The notes under the pieces were generated by a model, which saw only the letters and a program-made list of their open reading frames with translations, made no database searches and had not been told where the DNA came from. 27,031 nt of DNA, from the NCBI GenBank assembly GCA_050942875.1, contig JBMNOD010000045.1, forward strand, positions 1 through 27,031, written 5' to 3'. This document shows, piece by piece, positions 7,691-16,600 of the stretch. The translations under genes were made by a program, and so were the position numbers. This DNA is from JAAZAI01 sp050942875 (lineage in GTDB: Bacteria > Verrucomicrobiota > Kiritimatiellia > RFP12 > UBA3636). How positions within the stretch are numbered: position 1 is the stretch's first letter; every line of letters begins with the position of its first letter.

Positions 7691-8056
7691 CAGGCAATGC
7701 GGCAGAGGCAATGCGGCAGAGGCAATGCGGCTAGCCGGGACGGCGTCGCCCTACCTGCTTCGCACCAGGCAAATGCCGCCCACACAACAACCGCCCACTC
7801 ATCTCAGGCAATCCACCTCCGGCAACGAGGCAGAGGCAATGCGGCAGAGGCAATGCGGCTAGCCGGGACGGCGTCGCCCTACCTGCTTCGCACCAGGCAA
7901 ATGCCGCCCACACAACAACCGCCCACTCATCTCAGGCAATCCACCTCCGGCAATGTGGCAGAGGCAATGCGGCAGAGGCAATGCGGCTAGCCGGGACGGC
8001 GTCGCCCTACCTGCTTCGCACCAGGCAAATGCCGCCCACACAACAGCCGCCCACTC
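7691..8056. repeat. 128-bp tandem repeat array (about 2.8 copies)
   Basis: The motif CTAGCCGGGACGGCGTCGCC starts at 7731, 7859 and 7987, exactly 128 bases apart, and the units are nearly identical (a few changes such as CAACGAGG against CAATGTGG). Each unit ends in two or three copies of the 12-mer AGGCAATGCGGC. The first copy is preceded by a partial unit and the third is cut short at about 8056. It fills the divergent intergenic region between the LamG operon and the regulator gene. It has no stop codons in several frames, so open frames here are probably not genes. Confidence 0.9.
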
Positions 8057-8276
8057 ACCGGGGCCGCGCCTCGGTGCCGAAGAAGGTGGAGCGACAAAGT
8101 TGCGACCAACCCCGGCGACTGACCGATACGCAACACAAGGCTAATGAAAAGCTATTCTGGCGCCTCCTTTTCTTCTATGGTAGACTAATCCGCATGACAG
8201 CGCCAATCGGTCGCGCGGGTTCCATGACGCCCGTCGTCAGCAGGTGGGTCATGGGCATCAAGCAGGAGGATGACGG

Positions 8277-9542
8277 ATGGAACGAAAGCAAGACGAAACG
8301 GCATCGGTTCGCCGTCTTCGCATCCTCGTGGCGCTTTGGCTGGTCAATGCATCCGAGCGCCGGATGCTCGATGGCATCCGCGCCTATGTGAAGGAGCATG
8401 GCTTCGACTGGGACCTCCGAGTCGTCCAGACCGAGGAATCCGGCACGATCTGCCGCGGGATCGAAGGCGATCATCCGGATGGCGTCATCACGAGCTTTGG
8501 AGTTCCGAGCATCCTCCGATCGCTTGCCGCGACGACCATGCCGGTTGTGTTCGTGAAGTTCAGTTCGATGGGTTCGCAGGGATTCCGACGGCCGAATCTT
8601 TCGATGCTGGATCTCGACTTTTCCGCGGCGGGGCGCGAAGCGGCGCACTATTATCTCGACCGGCATGTTTACAGCTCCTACGGTTTTGTCGAGGCTCCGC
8701 GCAATCCGCTCTGGTCAACGAGCCGGGGCGATGCGTTCCGCGAGGTCGTCGAGCAGGCAGGCAAGGCTTCTTGCCACTTTTCCGCGCCTGACAGCTTTTA
8801 CCATCCCTCAGTGACGAACCGGCATGAAATCGAGGCGATTGGCCGATGGCTCCGAGAGCTTCCCAAGCCCGCCGCGATTTTCGCGGCGGACGACTCGCGT
8901 GCGCGCGACGTGATGCTCGCCTGCCGGCAGGAGGGGGTCGATGTGCCGCGCACGGTGTCGGTGCTCGGCGTGAACAACAACGAATTCACCTGCCAGAGCG
9001 TCCTCCCCAACCTGTCCAGCGTGGAGCTCGATCATGCGCTCATGGGGCGCCGCGCGGCGGAGGAGCTTCAGCGTCTGCTGGATGGCGAGCGGCCGCGAAA
9101 CACGACGTTTGCGTTTTCGGTGCGGCGGCTCGTCGAACGCGCCTCGACGGGGCCGACGTCGCCTGGCGGCACGTTGGTTCGCAGTGCGCTCGACTATATC
9201 GAGGCGAATGCCTGCAACGGCATCGGCGTCATGGACGTGGTGCGCCATGTCGGCGTTTCGCGCTCGCTTCTCGACCTCCGATTCCGCGAGCTCGATGGTC
9301 GCACCGTGCTCGGCGCGATCCAGGAGCGTCGCCTCGACGAGGTCGCGCGCCGCCTGCGCGAGACGAATGAAACCATCGGGACGATCGGTCGCCAATGCGG
9401 TTTCGCCGACCCCAGCGGCTTGCGCCGCCTCTTCCGCCGCCGCTTCGGCTGCTCCATGCGGGAATGCCGGAAGGCAACTTTGTCGAGTCCAAAATCCAAA
9501 GACCAAAGTCCAAGGTCGGACCGGAAGGCAACTTTGTCGTGA
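8277..9542 (+). CDS. XylR-type transcriptional regulator (LacI-like sensor plus AraC HTH)
   Basis: A 421-residue regulator. AGGAGG sits 7 bases before the ATG at 8277. Residues of about 14-290 form a periplasmic-binding/LacI-like sensor (RILVALWLVNASERRMLDGI at the start, AIFAADDSRARDVMLACRQ and VSVLGVNNNE in the second lobe). Residues of about 305-398 are a pair of AraC-type helix-turn-helices (GIGVMDVVRHVGVSRSLLD, then IGRQCGFADPSGLRRLFRRRFG). The usual N-terminal LacI HTH is absent, as in XylR-type proteins, which bind sugar in the cytosol and switch on catabolic genes. It is divergent from the LamG-PHP-glycosidase operon and is the natural candidate to control it. The last 20-odd residues (after CRK, 399) are encoded by dispersed repeat DNA and are odd for the family. 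Confidence 0.85.
   Translation: MERKQDETASVRRLRILVALWLVNASERRMLDGIRAYVKEHGFDWDLRVVQTEESGTICRGIEGDHPDGVITSFGVPSILRSLAATTMPVVFVKFSSMGSQGFRRPNLSMLDLDFSAAGREAAHYYLDRHVYSSYGFVEAPRNPLWSTSRGDAFREVVEQAGKASCHFSAPDSFYHPSVTNRHEIEAIGRWLRELPKPAAIFAADDSRARDVMLACRQEGVDVPRTVSVLGVNNNEFTCQSVLPNLSSVELDHALMGRRAAEELQRLLDGERPRNTTFAFSVRRLVERASTGPTSPGGTLVRSALDYIEANACNGIGVMDVVRHVGVSRSLLDLRFRELDGRTVLGAIQERRLDEVARRLRETNETIGTIGRQCGFADPSGLRRLFRRRFGCSMRECRKATLSSPKSKDQSPRSDRKATLS
9467..9539. repeat. Direct repeat forming the 3' end of the regulator gene
   Basis: CCGGAAGGCAACTTTGTCG occurs at 9467-9485 and again at 9521-9539, with a CCAAAATCCAAAG/CCAAAGTCCAAGG stretch between. Degenerate relatives (GAGCTTTGTTTTGAGCTTTG, AAGGCTGCTTTGTCGCG) continue to about 9615. 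The reading frame of the regulator runs through both copies before TGA. Confidence 0.75.
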
Positions 9543-9807
9543 GCTTTGTTTTGAGCTTTGTCGATCTTGGCGACTCGTGCCGAGTCGCTCAAAAGGCTGC
9601 TTTGTCGCGAGCTTTTCGATTCTGTGAGCAAGCCGTTGCCTGGCAGTTGCTTCATGCGGATCAAGGTGGGGCGACGCCGTCCCGGCGCGCCGCTTCGCGA
9701 AAACGGTTGTGGATCCGCAAGGGCCTTCCGTGAAAGAAAACGGGAAAGAAAGAAGGCAGAAGTGCCCATCGGCTTTTCTTATGTTCTCCTTTCTGTCTGT
9801 TTCACTT

Positions 9808-9905
9808 CAGCGCCTTGCGGCGTCACGATGAACCCTGTGCCCGAAGCAAAGGGGCACGGACATTCCTGTCCGTGTTCGTCCACGGGTTGGAAAACCCGTG
9901 CCCCT
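9808..9905 (+). repeat. Composite palindromic repeat, copy 3
   Basis: Close to copy 1 (242-340): the GCGGCGTCAC leader, GTGCCCGAAGCAAAGGGG, the CACGGACA/TGTCCGTG hairpin (loop TTCC), then CACGGGTT/AACCCGTG at 9882-9901. It is in the same orientation as the other two copies and again in an intergenic region. Confidence 0.8.
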
Positions 9906-9919
9906 GTCCCGTGCGAAGC

Positions 9920-9943
9920 AAAGTGGACGTGCGCGTCCACTTT
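9920..9943. terminator. Perfect 10-bp hairpin, possible terminator or REP relic
   Basis: AAAGTGGACG and CGTCCACTTT pair perfectly around the loop TGCG, and TTTTA ends the right arm. It lies between the plus-strand regulator (ends 9542) and minus-strand genes, so it could end transcription from the left. The GTGGACG/CGTCCAC arms match the outer bases of the REP family at 24441-27031, so it could instead be a shortened outlying member of that family. Confidence 0.45.
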
Positions 9944-9957
9944 TAGCGCATCTCAGG

Positions 9958-10194
9958 CTAGACCGAAGGCTTTACCGTAAGCGCCGAGAGGCGGGCGACA
10001 AGATCCGCCCCGTAGGTCTTCGGGGGGAAGGGCGCGGCGATGCCGACGATCTCCGCATCGGCATCGTTGACGCCTGGGATGAGCGGGCGGCGCAGGATGA
10101 CGGCTGCGCCGACGGCATCGCCCCACCACCTGCTTCGCACCACTTTCCCACCCTGCAAACACGGGCTTTGCCCCCACCCCGCCACCCTCGCCAT
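9958..10194 (-). pseudogene. Decayed remnant of a radical-SAM activase C-terminus
   Basis: The minus frame reads AAVILRRPLIPGVNDADAE followed by IVGIAA, then a short divergent tail to TAG at 9958. The string (I/L)R.PLIPGVND with a following (I)..IA is characteristic of the late part of pyruvate-formate-lyase-activating and related glycyl-radical activases. The cysteine cluster and all the rest of such an enzyme are absent. Upstream codons (about 10125-10194) translate DNA resembling the repeat near 7750 (CACCTGCTTCGCACCA), so the gene fragment seems to be joined to repeat DNA. It is most likely a relic without function; the family identification rests on one motif. Confidence 0.4.
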
Positions 10195-10216
10195 GACATT
10201 GTGAAAGAGCGGCCGT

Positions 10217-12451
10217 TCATCGAGGTCGATGCCGGGTCAAATGCAATTCGACCTTTCCTGAAACACCGCATTCGGCATCATCGACAGGATATTCTTGTAT
10301 GCGAATCGCATAATCATTGATCCAGTTTGCCGGCTTCAGCTCCTCCCTGAAACACCGCCGCCATTCATTTCCCCCTGACGAACTGATTTTCAGCCGCAGC
10401 GCATTCCTCCCACGCCGAAATGAAGCTTTGAAAACCCAAGGGGGAAATGCCCGGATGCCGGCACGTCGACCATTGACGAGAAGTTCGGCGCCATGCCGGA
10501 TCGAATCGAAACAGAGATATCCTGTTCCGGCTTTTTCCAGTTCAAAGGAGCTTTCAAGGGAAACGACGCCGGAAAAGTCGGGTTCCAGCGTCGTGTAGTT
10601 TCCGTCTGAAGGGAGTTCGCGCGCATCTTTTAGCGTTTCGTGGACTGTTGGGTCGTCCTTGCTGAAGCGAAGCCGTTTCACCGAGCGAATCCGCCACGTA
10701 AGTTTCAGCTCCATGACCGATGAGACGGCTGGCGCTTTCCGCTCCTCAGCGCTATTGGACTGGATCAGAATTCTCAATTCTCCGGCAGATAAAGGCACCG
10801 CGACTTTTCCAGCCTGCACGGTCGTGGGGATCAGTTCGTTCGGGGCCGGATCGGGAGGCATGAGCTCCCGCCACGTCTCCGCAGAATGAAATTCAAATGC
10901 CGCGGTGCTTGCATTCGAGTTGAAAATCATCAGCGCCAGGCCTTCCTTCCTTCGACAGGGGAGCACCCGGATCCCAGGAGCGGGAGCGGCGTCGAGCAAA
11001 GAGAACGCTGCGAATTCAGATGTTTCGCTGAACCCATCGACGATCTGAACCCCGGCTTTCTCCGCTGCCGCAAGCTCCGGCTCGTCAAGCGGCCCGGGGG
11101 TGACAATCATGCGGGGCGGCTTGCAAAAACGCAAATCCCGCGCGTTGGCAAAGCGCCAGAACACAAAGGCGTCGTCAAGACGGGAAGCGATGGTTTCGAC
11201 CTTTCGGGCAAACGCCTCTGCCTCCGGATGTTTCGGGAAAGGAGGGCCATACGTTGCTGGCCTGGCCCAAAGCCACACGTCCGGTTGGAGAGCGCCGGCG
11301 TCATGGTTCCCCGCCCAATGCCAGAAGGCGTTCAAGGCGGGCATCACGTTCCAAATGGGGTTGCGCGGGGAGATGTCGGTGCTGCAGCAGATCTTGCGCC
11401 GCCCTCGGTCGCTGTAGAGGCATGGCATCGGCAGCAGCCGGTTGATGCCGCGAGTCAGCAGGGTGTTGGCCACGTGGCTCATGACTGGCGTTGTCAGGTG
11501 ATAGCCGTAGACGTTGAAGCATTCGCATAGTGCCGTCTTGCGATGTTTTCGAATTGCCGCCGACGCCGCAAAGCGCGCAAAGGAGCCCTGTCCTCCGCCA
11601 GGATAGATCTGGCGCCAGATGGCATCGACGCCTGGCACATGAAGCGGCTCCATCACTTGCAGGAAATCGCCATGCTGGCCACTGCTGAAGAACCAATCCT
11701 CGGCGTTGAAATGCCCCTCGAAAGCAAGTCGACGGGCTGAACACCATCGGGATATCTGGCCCGAGTAGTTTTCCGAAAACAGTCGAGCGCAAGTCTCGGC
11801 ATATTGCCGCCGTGCCGTTTCCACCGCCTCGCCTGGTGTCGCGTCGTCGAAGAGCAGAGGCAGGACGTCTTCGAACTTCACACGATGCATTCGATGGAAA
11901 AGAGCCGGAAGCTCGTCGGAAATCTGAATCTGCTTCCCCCCCGGATGGCATTCCCAGAAAGGTTCGTCGGTGAAAATGCCGCGAATCGTCTTCCCGAATT
12001 CATCGCCAAGCTCAGCGGCATAGCGCTCATAAACCATTTCAATGAATTTCCGCGTGGTGTGCGCCGACAGCAGATCCGGAAAGCCGGCTGTCTGGATTTC
12101 GTATCCCGACTTTCCGCGCACAAGGAATTTCGCCTTGCACTCCGGATGTTTCCGCACGAGGGAACCAAGCGCCGAACCGCTAGGCCAGCCGCCTTCGTCG
12201 TAAAGCATCATGGCCAGGCCAAGGGAACGACACGCTTCCAGCATTGCACGGGCCATCTGAAAGTATTTCCCCCCGAGGTAGGGCAACGTCATTCCCTTGA
12301 AAAAGTGTTGCTTGCGGAAGCTCTCGGGCATCGGATGCAGATAGACGCAACGGAACCCGGCGTCTTTCATGGATTCAAGCTGGCGGCGGATTCCCGCCGG
12401 AGTCGGATTGGCGTTCCAGAACCAGAACAATCCTGGATTGAATGTGCTCAT
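10217..12451 (-). CDS. GH106-like glycoside hydrolase (rhamnosidase-type), cytosolic
   Basis: A 744-residue protein. AAGGAGG lies 10 bases before the ATG at 12451. No signal peptide. The N-terminal segment FWFWNANPTPAGIRRQL with MKDAGFRCVYLHP (residues 9-40), the segment YDEGGWPSG (84-92) and FTDEPFW (160-166) are typical of the TIM-barrel of GH106 and related alpha-L-rhamnosidase-like families; Glu163 is a candidate catalytic acid. A galactose-binding-like beta-sandwich lies at about 625-715 (SSFELEKAGTGYLCFDS, GAELLVNGRRAGI, GRNALRLKIS), as in GH2/GH106 enzymes. It stands alone between repeat regions. A cytosolic location suggests trimming of imported oligosaccharides. Rhamnose specificity is uncertain because the key residues are not conserved enough to decide from sequence reading. 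Confidence 0.65.
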   Translation of the reverse strand: MSTFNPGLFWFWNANPTPAGIRRQLESMKDAGFRCVYLHPMPESFRKQHFFKGMTLPYLGGKYFQMARAMLEACRSLGLAMMLYDEGGWPSGSALGSLVRKHPECKAKFLVRGKSGYEIQTAGFPDLLSAHTTRKFIEMVYERYAAELGDEFGKTIRGIFTDEPFWECHPGGKQIQISDELPALFHRMHRVKFEDVLPLLFDDATPGEAVETARRQYAETCARLFSENYSGQISRWCSARRLAFEGHFNAEDWFFSSGQHGDFLQVMEPLHVPGVDAIWRQIYPGGGQGSFARFAASAAIRKHRKTALCECFNVYGYHLTTPVMSHVANTLLTRGINRLLPMPCLYSDRGRRKICCSTDISPRNPIWNVMPALNAFWHWAGNHDAGALQPDVWLWARPATYGPPFPKHPEAEAFARKVETIASRLDDAFVFWRFANARDLRFCKPPRMIVTPGPLDEPELAAAEKAGVQIVDGFSETSEFAAFSLLDAAPAPGIRVLPCRRKEGLALMIFNSNASTAAFEFHSAETWRELMPPDPAPNELIPTTVQAGKVAVPLSAGELRILIQSNSAEERKAPAVSSVMELKLTWRIRSVKRLRFSKDDPTVHETLKDARELPSDGNYTTLEPDFSGVVSLESSFELEKAGTGYLCFDSIRHGAELLVNGRRAGIRAFPPWVFKASFRRGRNALRLKISSSGGNEWRRCFREELKPANWINDYAIRIQEYPVDDAECGVSGKVELHLTRHRPR

Positions 12452-12569
12452 CTCAGGGCAACCTCCTTCATGCGCATATCATAACATGCAACGTCGCCTG
12501 ATTCCAGCCATGGATGTGGCGGCCGAGCCGTTGGGTGTGTGTCAGAATCGTAACATGGTTCCTTGAGTT

Positions 12570-12584
12570 TCCATGAAACATGGA
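12570..12584. promoter_or_regulatory. Short palindrome upstream of the GH106-like gene
   Basis: TCCATG and CATGGA flank AAA, with further partial symmetry outside. It lies about 120 bases upstream of the minus-strand start at 12451, a reasonable place for a regulator site, but no binding protein can be assigned. Confidence 0.3.
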
Positions 12585-12682
12585 GGCGTTCTTGATGCCA
12601 AATTCAAAATCAATCCCCCTCTGGGTCTCCGTGCCCGTGTGTTTGGATCAAAAACCTCCACCTGCGCCGCGTCACCTGCGTC

Positions 12683-12774
12683 TTTGTGCTTTTCGTGGCC
12701 ATTCCCCGCTCGGCGAAGCCGCCGCGGCCACGCCCCAATTCCGAGTTTCCTTCATGGCCACAAAAAGGCACAAA
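12683..12774. repeat. Imperfect inverted repeat enclosing a second hairpin
   Basis: TTTGTGCTTTTCGTGGCCAT (12683-12702) is mirrored by ATGGCCACAAAAAGGCACAAA (12754-12774). Inside, GTGGCC pairs with GGCCAC around CGGCGAAGCCGCCG. The whole could fold as a branched hairpin. It appears to be non-coding. Confidence 0.6.
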
Positions 12775-13012
12775 AAATTTCCGTGTGTTTCGCAGTTGAA
12801 AAAACCGCCAGGCCCGCCAAGTTTCTTTTTCATTTCATTTCTACCAGAGACACGGAGGCACGGAGGCGTGCAGGGAGGGGCATGGCAATGAAAACACGCT
12901 TCCAAAATCAGAAAGGGACGGCGACGATGCAGGGTACGGCTCGATTGCGGTGAAGGCACTGCACCAAATTCCCTTTCAATGCGCATGACATAGGCAATGC
13001 CGGATTTGTCCG

Positions 13013-13642
13013 TCACTTTTTTGACACACACCCGAGCCGTTGGCCCCAAGGGGTGCGATTCAAAATTTGAACAAACCCCAGCCTGAACACCTCTCTACTC
13101 AAGGTCGTGGTAAAGTCAATGAGATAGTCGTTGTGGTCGGAAAGGGCCGTGCGAACGGTGGCATCGCCGAGGGTGAAGGTCTTTTCCTGTCGTGTGTAGC
13201 CGCCGGGCATCTTCCCGCCGCGAAGGGCGCCGTAGTTGGCGAGGACGTTCGAGACGATGGTTTTGCCTTGCGCGTTCATCTCGTCGAGAAAAGCGGTGTC
13301 GACGTGATCATCGTGGTTGTGCGTGACGAGCGCGAAGTCGAGGAGCGGCGCGAGGCGGACGCCCTGCCGATGCACGAGATCGGTTGCAAAGGTCGTTTGG
13401 GGAGTCTTGACCACAACCCCCATGTTGTAGAGCAGCCATACGGCGGGGCGGTTCGTCACCAGCGTCGTCTGAATTTCGGTGAAGACCTTGTCGAAGGCTT
13501 CGTCGTAGCGGCGGAGGCAGGGGTGGGCGGCGAACGCGGCGTCGCGCTCGGCTTCGGGCAGATCGGGGCCGGCGGCACGAAAGGCCTGGTAGTCGCGAGG
13601 TGTAATTGCGTCGATCCTAGCGACTGGCGTGCGAAAGAACAT
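13013..13642 (-). pseudogene. Metallo-beta-lactamase-fold hydrolase, C-terminally truncated
   Basis: The frame starts at ATG 13642, with GAGG 7 bases upstream and a 26-bp overlap with the preceding gene; ATG 13660 is possible. The 209 residues carry the metal motif THNHDDH (His108, His110, Asp112, His113) after LLDFALV, which is diagnostic of the metallo-beta-lactamase fold. After ALSDHNDYLIDFTTT (166-180, near base 13105) the sequence becomes atypical (LSREVFRLGF onward), and the later beta-strands and metal ligands usual for this fold (an S/T-G-D segment and a final His) are missing. The 3' part has therefore probably been lost by deletion and replaced by unrelated DNA. It is the third gene of the operon with the surface protein and the lyase fusion. 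An active short form is unlikely but cannot be excluded. Confidence 0.65.
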
Positions 13643-16600
13643 CGTCGAGCCTCGCCACAAGTTTCAATGCCCCATCATCGGGCACGGACACCTTGAATTC
13701 AATCACGGTGATGCCATCAAGCGGAGCATCCCACGCGTTCAGCAGTTCATTCGCCGGGCGAACCGCCCAGTCGCCGTCTGCGGTGGCTTTCATCGACAAC
13801 CGTTTGCGATGGCCGCCTTCAGCGAGCTCAACGCCGTCAGCACAACGATGTGCGTCGGCAACGCCCGTGAACAAACGCCAAACGGCCTGCGCCTTGGGGG
13901 GAAGCCCCGTGAATTCATCCGTAATGGTCAACGCGCCGGTCTCTCGTTCCAGCGCGAACGTGCGCCGTGCCGACGTGGCTTGACGCGAATAGGTCTCATC
14001 GAGATTCAAAGCGGCCGAGGCGATCGCCTCCGAAAAATCGGTCTTCGTGAAATCCGCGAAACCGAAATTGTCAAATGGCCTGTCGTCAATCGCAACGACG
14101 TTGTGTCCACGATTGGACAGTCGAAACACCTTCCACCGCTCCGGTTCGCGCGCCCAATTGTCCCAGAGGTTGATTCCTGTCTTCTCAATGGCAAAATAGG
14201 GATTGGCTCCGAGATCCAGCGCCCAGCGAACGCCCTTGTGGTCAAACACAAAGGATCCGCTGTCGTCGTGGCCATGGCTGACGGCTCCTTTTCCTCCCTT
14301 GCAGCCCAGGTAGGCCGCGTCCTTCCCGCGGCCACCGCGCATGACGACAACGGGCACGCTTCCTCCGGAATGCCAATCAAGAGGCCGCGACGGGGCTGCC
14401 GAGGACTTTTCCATCGGCACGTCCAAACACCACAATGCCAAAAGGATCTTGTTCATGCCAAGCTCGGGCAGGGGGGCGCCCGGGTTCCAATCCGTCAACA
14501 ATTGTTCGAGTGCGGTCAAATCCCATTCCGCCATGTCCCGTTGTCCGAAGCGACGCGCAAACCAAATCTGCAACGGCCGGAAAGTCCGTTCGAAGTAGGG
14601 CGTCGTTCCCGAATCGCTGTAATTGTAGAGAAATCCGCTGGTTCCGGACATCCACTCCATGTAATCCGCCGTTGCCTTCAATCCTGGAAAATCCGCGAGA
14701 CCGAACGACGTGCCGAGTGCGGATTCAAGGCAATCCACGGCAACAGCGTGGTTGATGATGGATCCCCAGTAGGAAGGCCCTTCCGGATAGCATCCTCTGG
14801 GGTCAAGCATCTGCATCGGCCATGGCAATCGGCGGACCGCCTCGGACATGAGAGGCTCCGCCCGCTCGGGCATGTCCTCGTGGAACGCCAGGACGGCCTT
14901 CAGCACCCCCGCCCAACAGGTCGTCGTCCAATTGCTGTCGCCGTTGCGCCAGAAATCGTTTGCGCGTCCCATTCCGTGGATGGTGTCAAAAGCCTTGGTC
15001 GCACAACTCTCGCGCAGCAAGCGCCGTTCTTCGTCGGTCCATTCGTCAAACAACCAATCGTAGCCGATGCCCACGGCGCTGAGCAACACCGCCGGATCAA
15101 GCCAATGGGATGGATTCCAGTCCTCCCATGCCGCCGCCGCCAGCAGCTCGCGTTTCGCCCGTGTCGAGTACCGGCTGTCCCCCGTCAACTGGAAGGCTCC
15201 GGCAAGCGTCTCCACGCGATCCCGCACCTTCCCGGCCGCAGCAAGCAGGCGACGGCCTTCGAGCTTTCTTTCGACAAGCGGAGCGTCCAGCAACGCATCG
15301 GCTTCCAACAGAGCCATGCGCGAAATCCGGGCAACGAGACCTTCCGGTTGCGAGTCAATCCGCGAGCGCAGACGCGCAAAATCCGATGCGCCTTTTACGC
15401 ACAGCCGCGGGTGGTCTGCACGCGCCGTCGCAAGCGCCGCCCCTATCGTCGTCACGAGACGCCCGCCATGGAAGAACACCGGCGCATCGCCGATTGGCAG
15501 ACGGTAGCGTCCGCCGCCCAACTCGACAACGTTTGCAAGCGGACGTCCCATGCAGTCCCTGAACGTCATCTTGTCCGAATCGAACGACAACGTCATTGCC
15601 GTTCGCGGCGGGTCTGCAAGGCGACGCGATCGCAGCCAGAGCGCTCCCGACGCCACGCCCTCCGGCGTCGTCCATTGCGGATGGAACAAACCATCGAGGT
15701 CGTCTTTCCACAAGCCCTCGTGACGAAGAGAACCGGGTGGGCGAGCCTGTGCGAAAGCCGTCATCGCCACCATCGCCGGCTTTTTCGCGTCCTGCGCGGG
15801 ATGCACAACGCCGAAGAACTTTTCGCGGTCGAACATCCGCTCCGGCGTTTTGCCCTCCCATGTCTTGTAAACATACCAGAACACCTGCTCCACGCCGACG
15901 TGTTCGGCCGCGAGAAATGTCCTGGGCACCATCTTGGCCTGCCGCGCCTCGTCCGACGGGAAGAGGTTTTCGTCCTTTTCGTCAAGACAACTGACGAGCA
16001 CCCCTCCCGCTTCCTCGCCTGGCATCTTCAGTCTCGCCGCGGCAATCCACTCCGTGCCGTCTTCAGCCTTTGTTGTGAGCAGGGGCGTCAGGGAAAGTCC
16101 CGGCAGGTCCGTCGAGGGAACGGAATGAATCCAGCGCGAACATCGCGCCCGTATCAACGTGTTCGAGCAGGCGGGAACTGCCGTGACATTTGCATTGACT
16201 GGCGCGCGCCGATCACTGTAGGCGACCGTCACGTCGAATCCGAACCGACGCCGCGCGGAGGCGCCGTCCGGGCGTTTGGACGCGACGTAGACCCCGTCCG
16301 CATCCGCTTTTGCCAAGTACGTCATGGGCGCTTCGCCAAACTGCGCCAACACGCCGCCTTGACGGATGAACGCCAGGACGTGTTCGACACTGTCGGCGGG
16401 GAATTTCTCATGAAAAGGATAGACGAGCAGGTCGGGCGGATCGGATGCAAGCGTTTCCGCCAATGCCCCGGCGCCCACAAATCGCAGCGAGGACCCCTCG
16501 GGCAGTTCGGACGCAAAGAGGCGCCGACAACCCGCCAGTTGATCGTCCGTCTCGTCCCCGAGCGTCACCAGATCCGCACGCCAGCTTTTTCGCGATGCGT

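Larger units (their letters stand above)
12452..13012. other. Non-coding stretch with nested inverted repeats
   Basis: No gene is supported. Present are the TCCATG/CATGGA palindrome (12570-12584), an imperfect long inverted repeat (12683-12702 against 12754-12774), and phrases such as AGAGACACGGAGGCACGGAGG (12846-12866) that have the look of dispersed intergenic repeats. TATGAT about 35 bases upstream of the GH106-like start (minus strand, near 12477-12482) may be part of its promoter. Confidence 0.5.

Noticed and set aside
7691..8056. 128-bp tandem array considered as CRISPR or as a coding repeat protein.
   Set aside because: The units are identical throughout with no unique spacers. The open frames lack ribosome sites and are by-products of stop-poor repeats.
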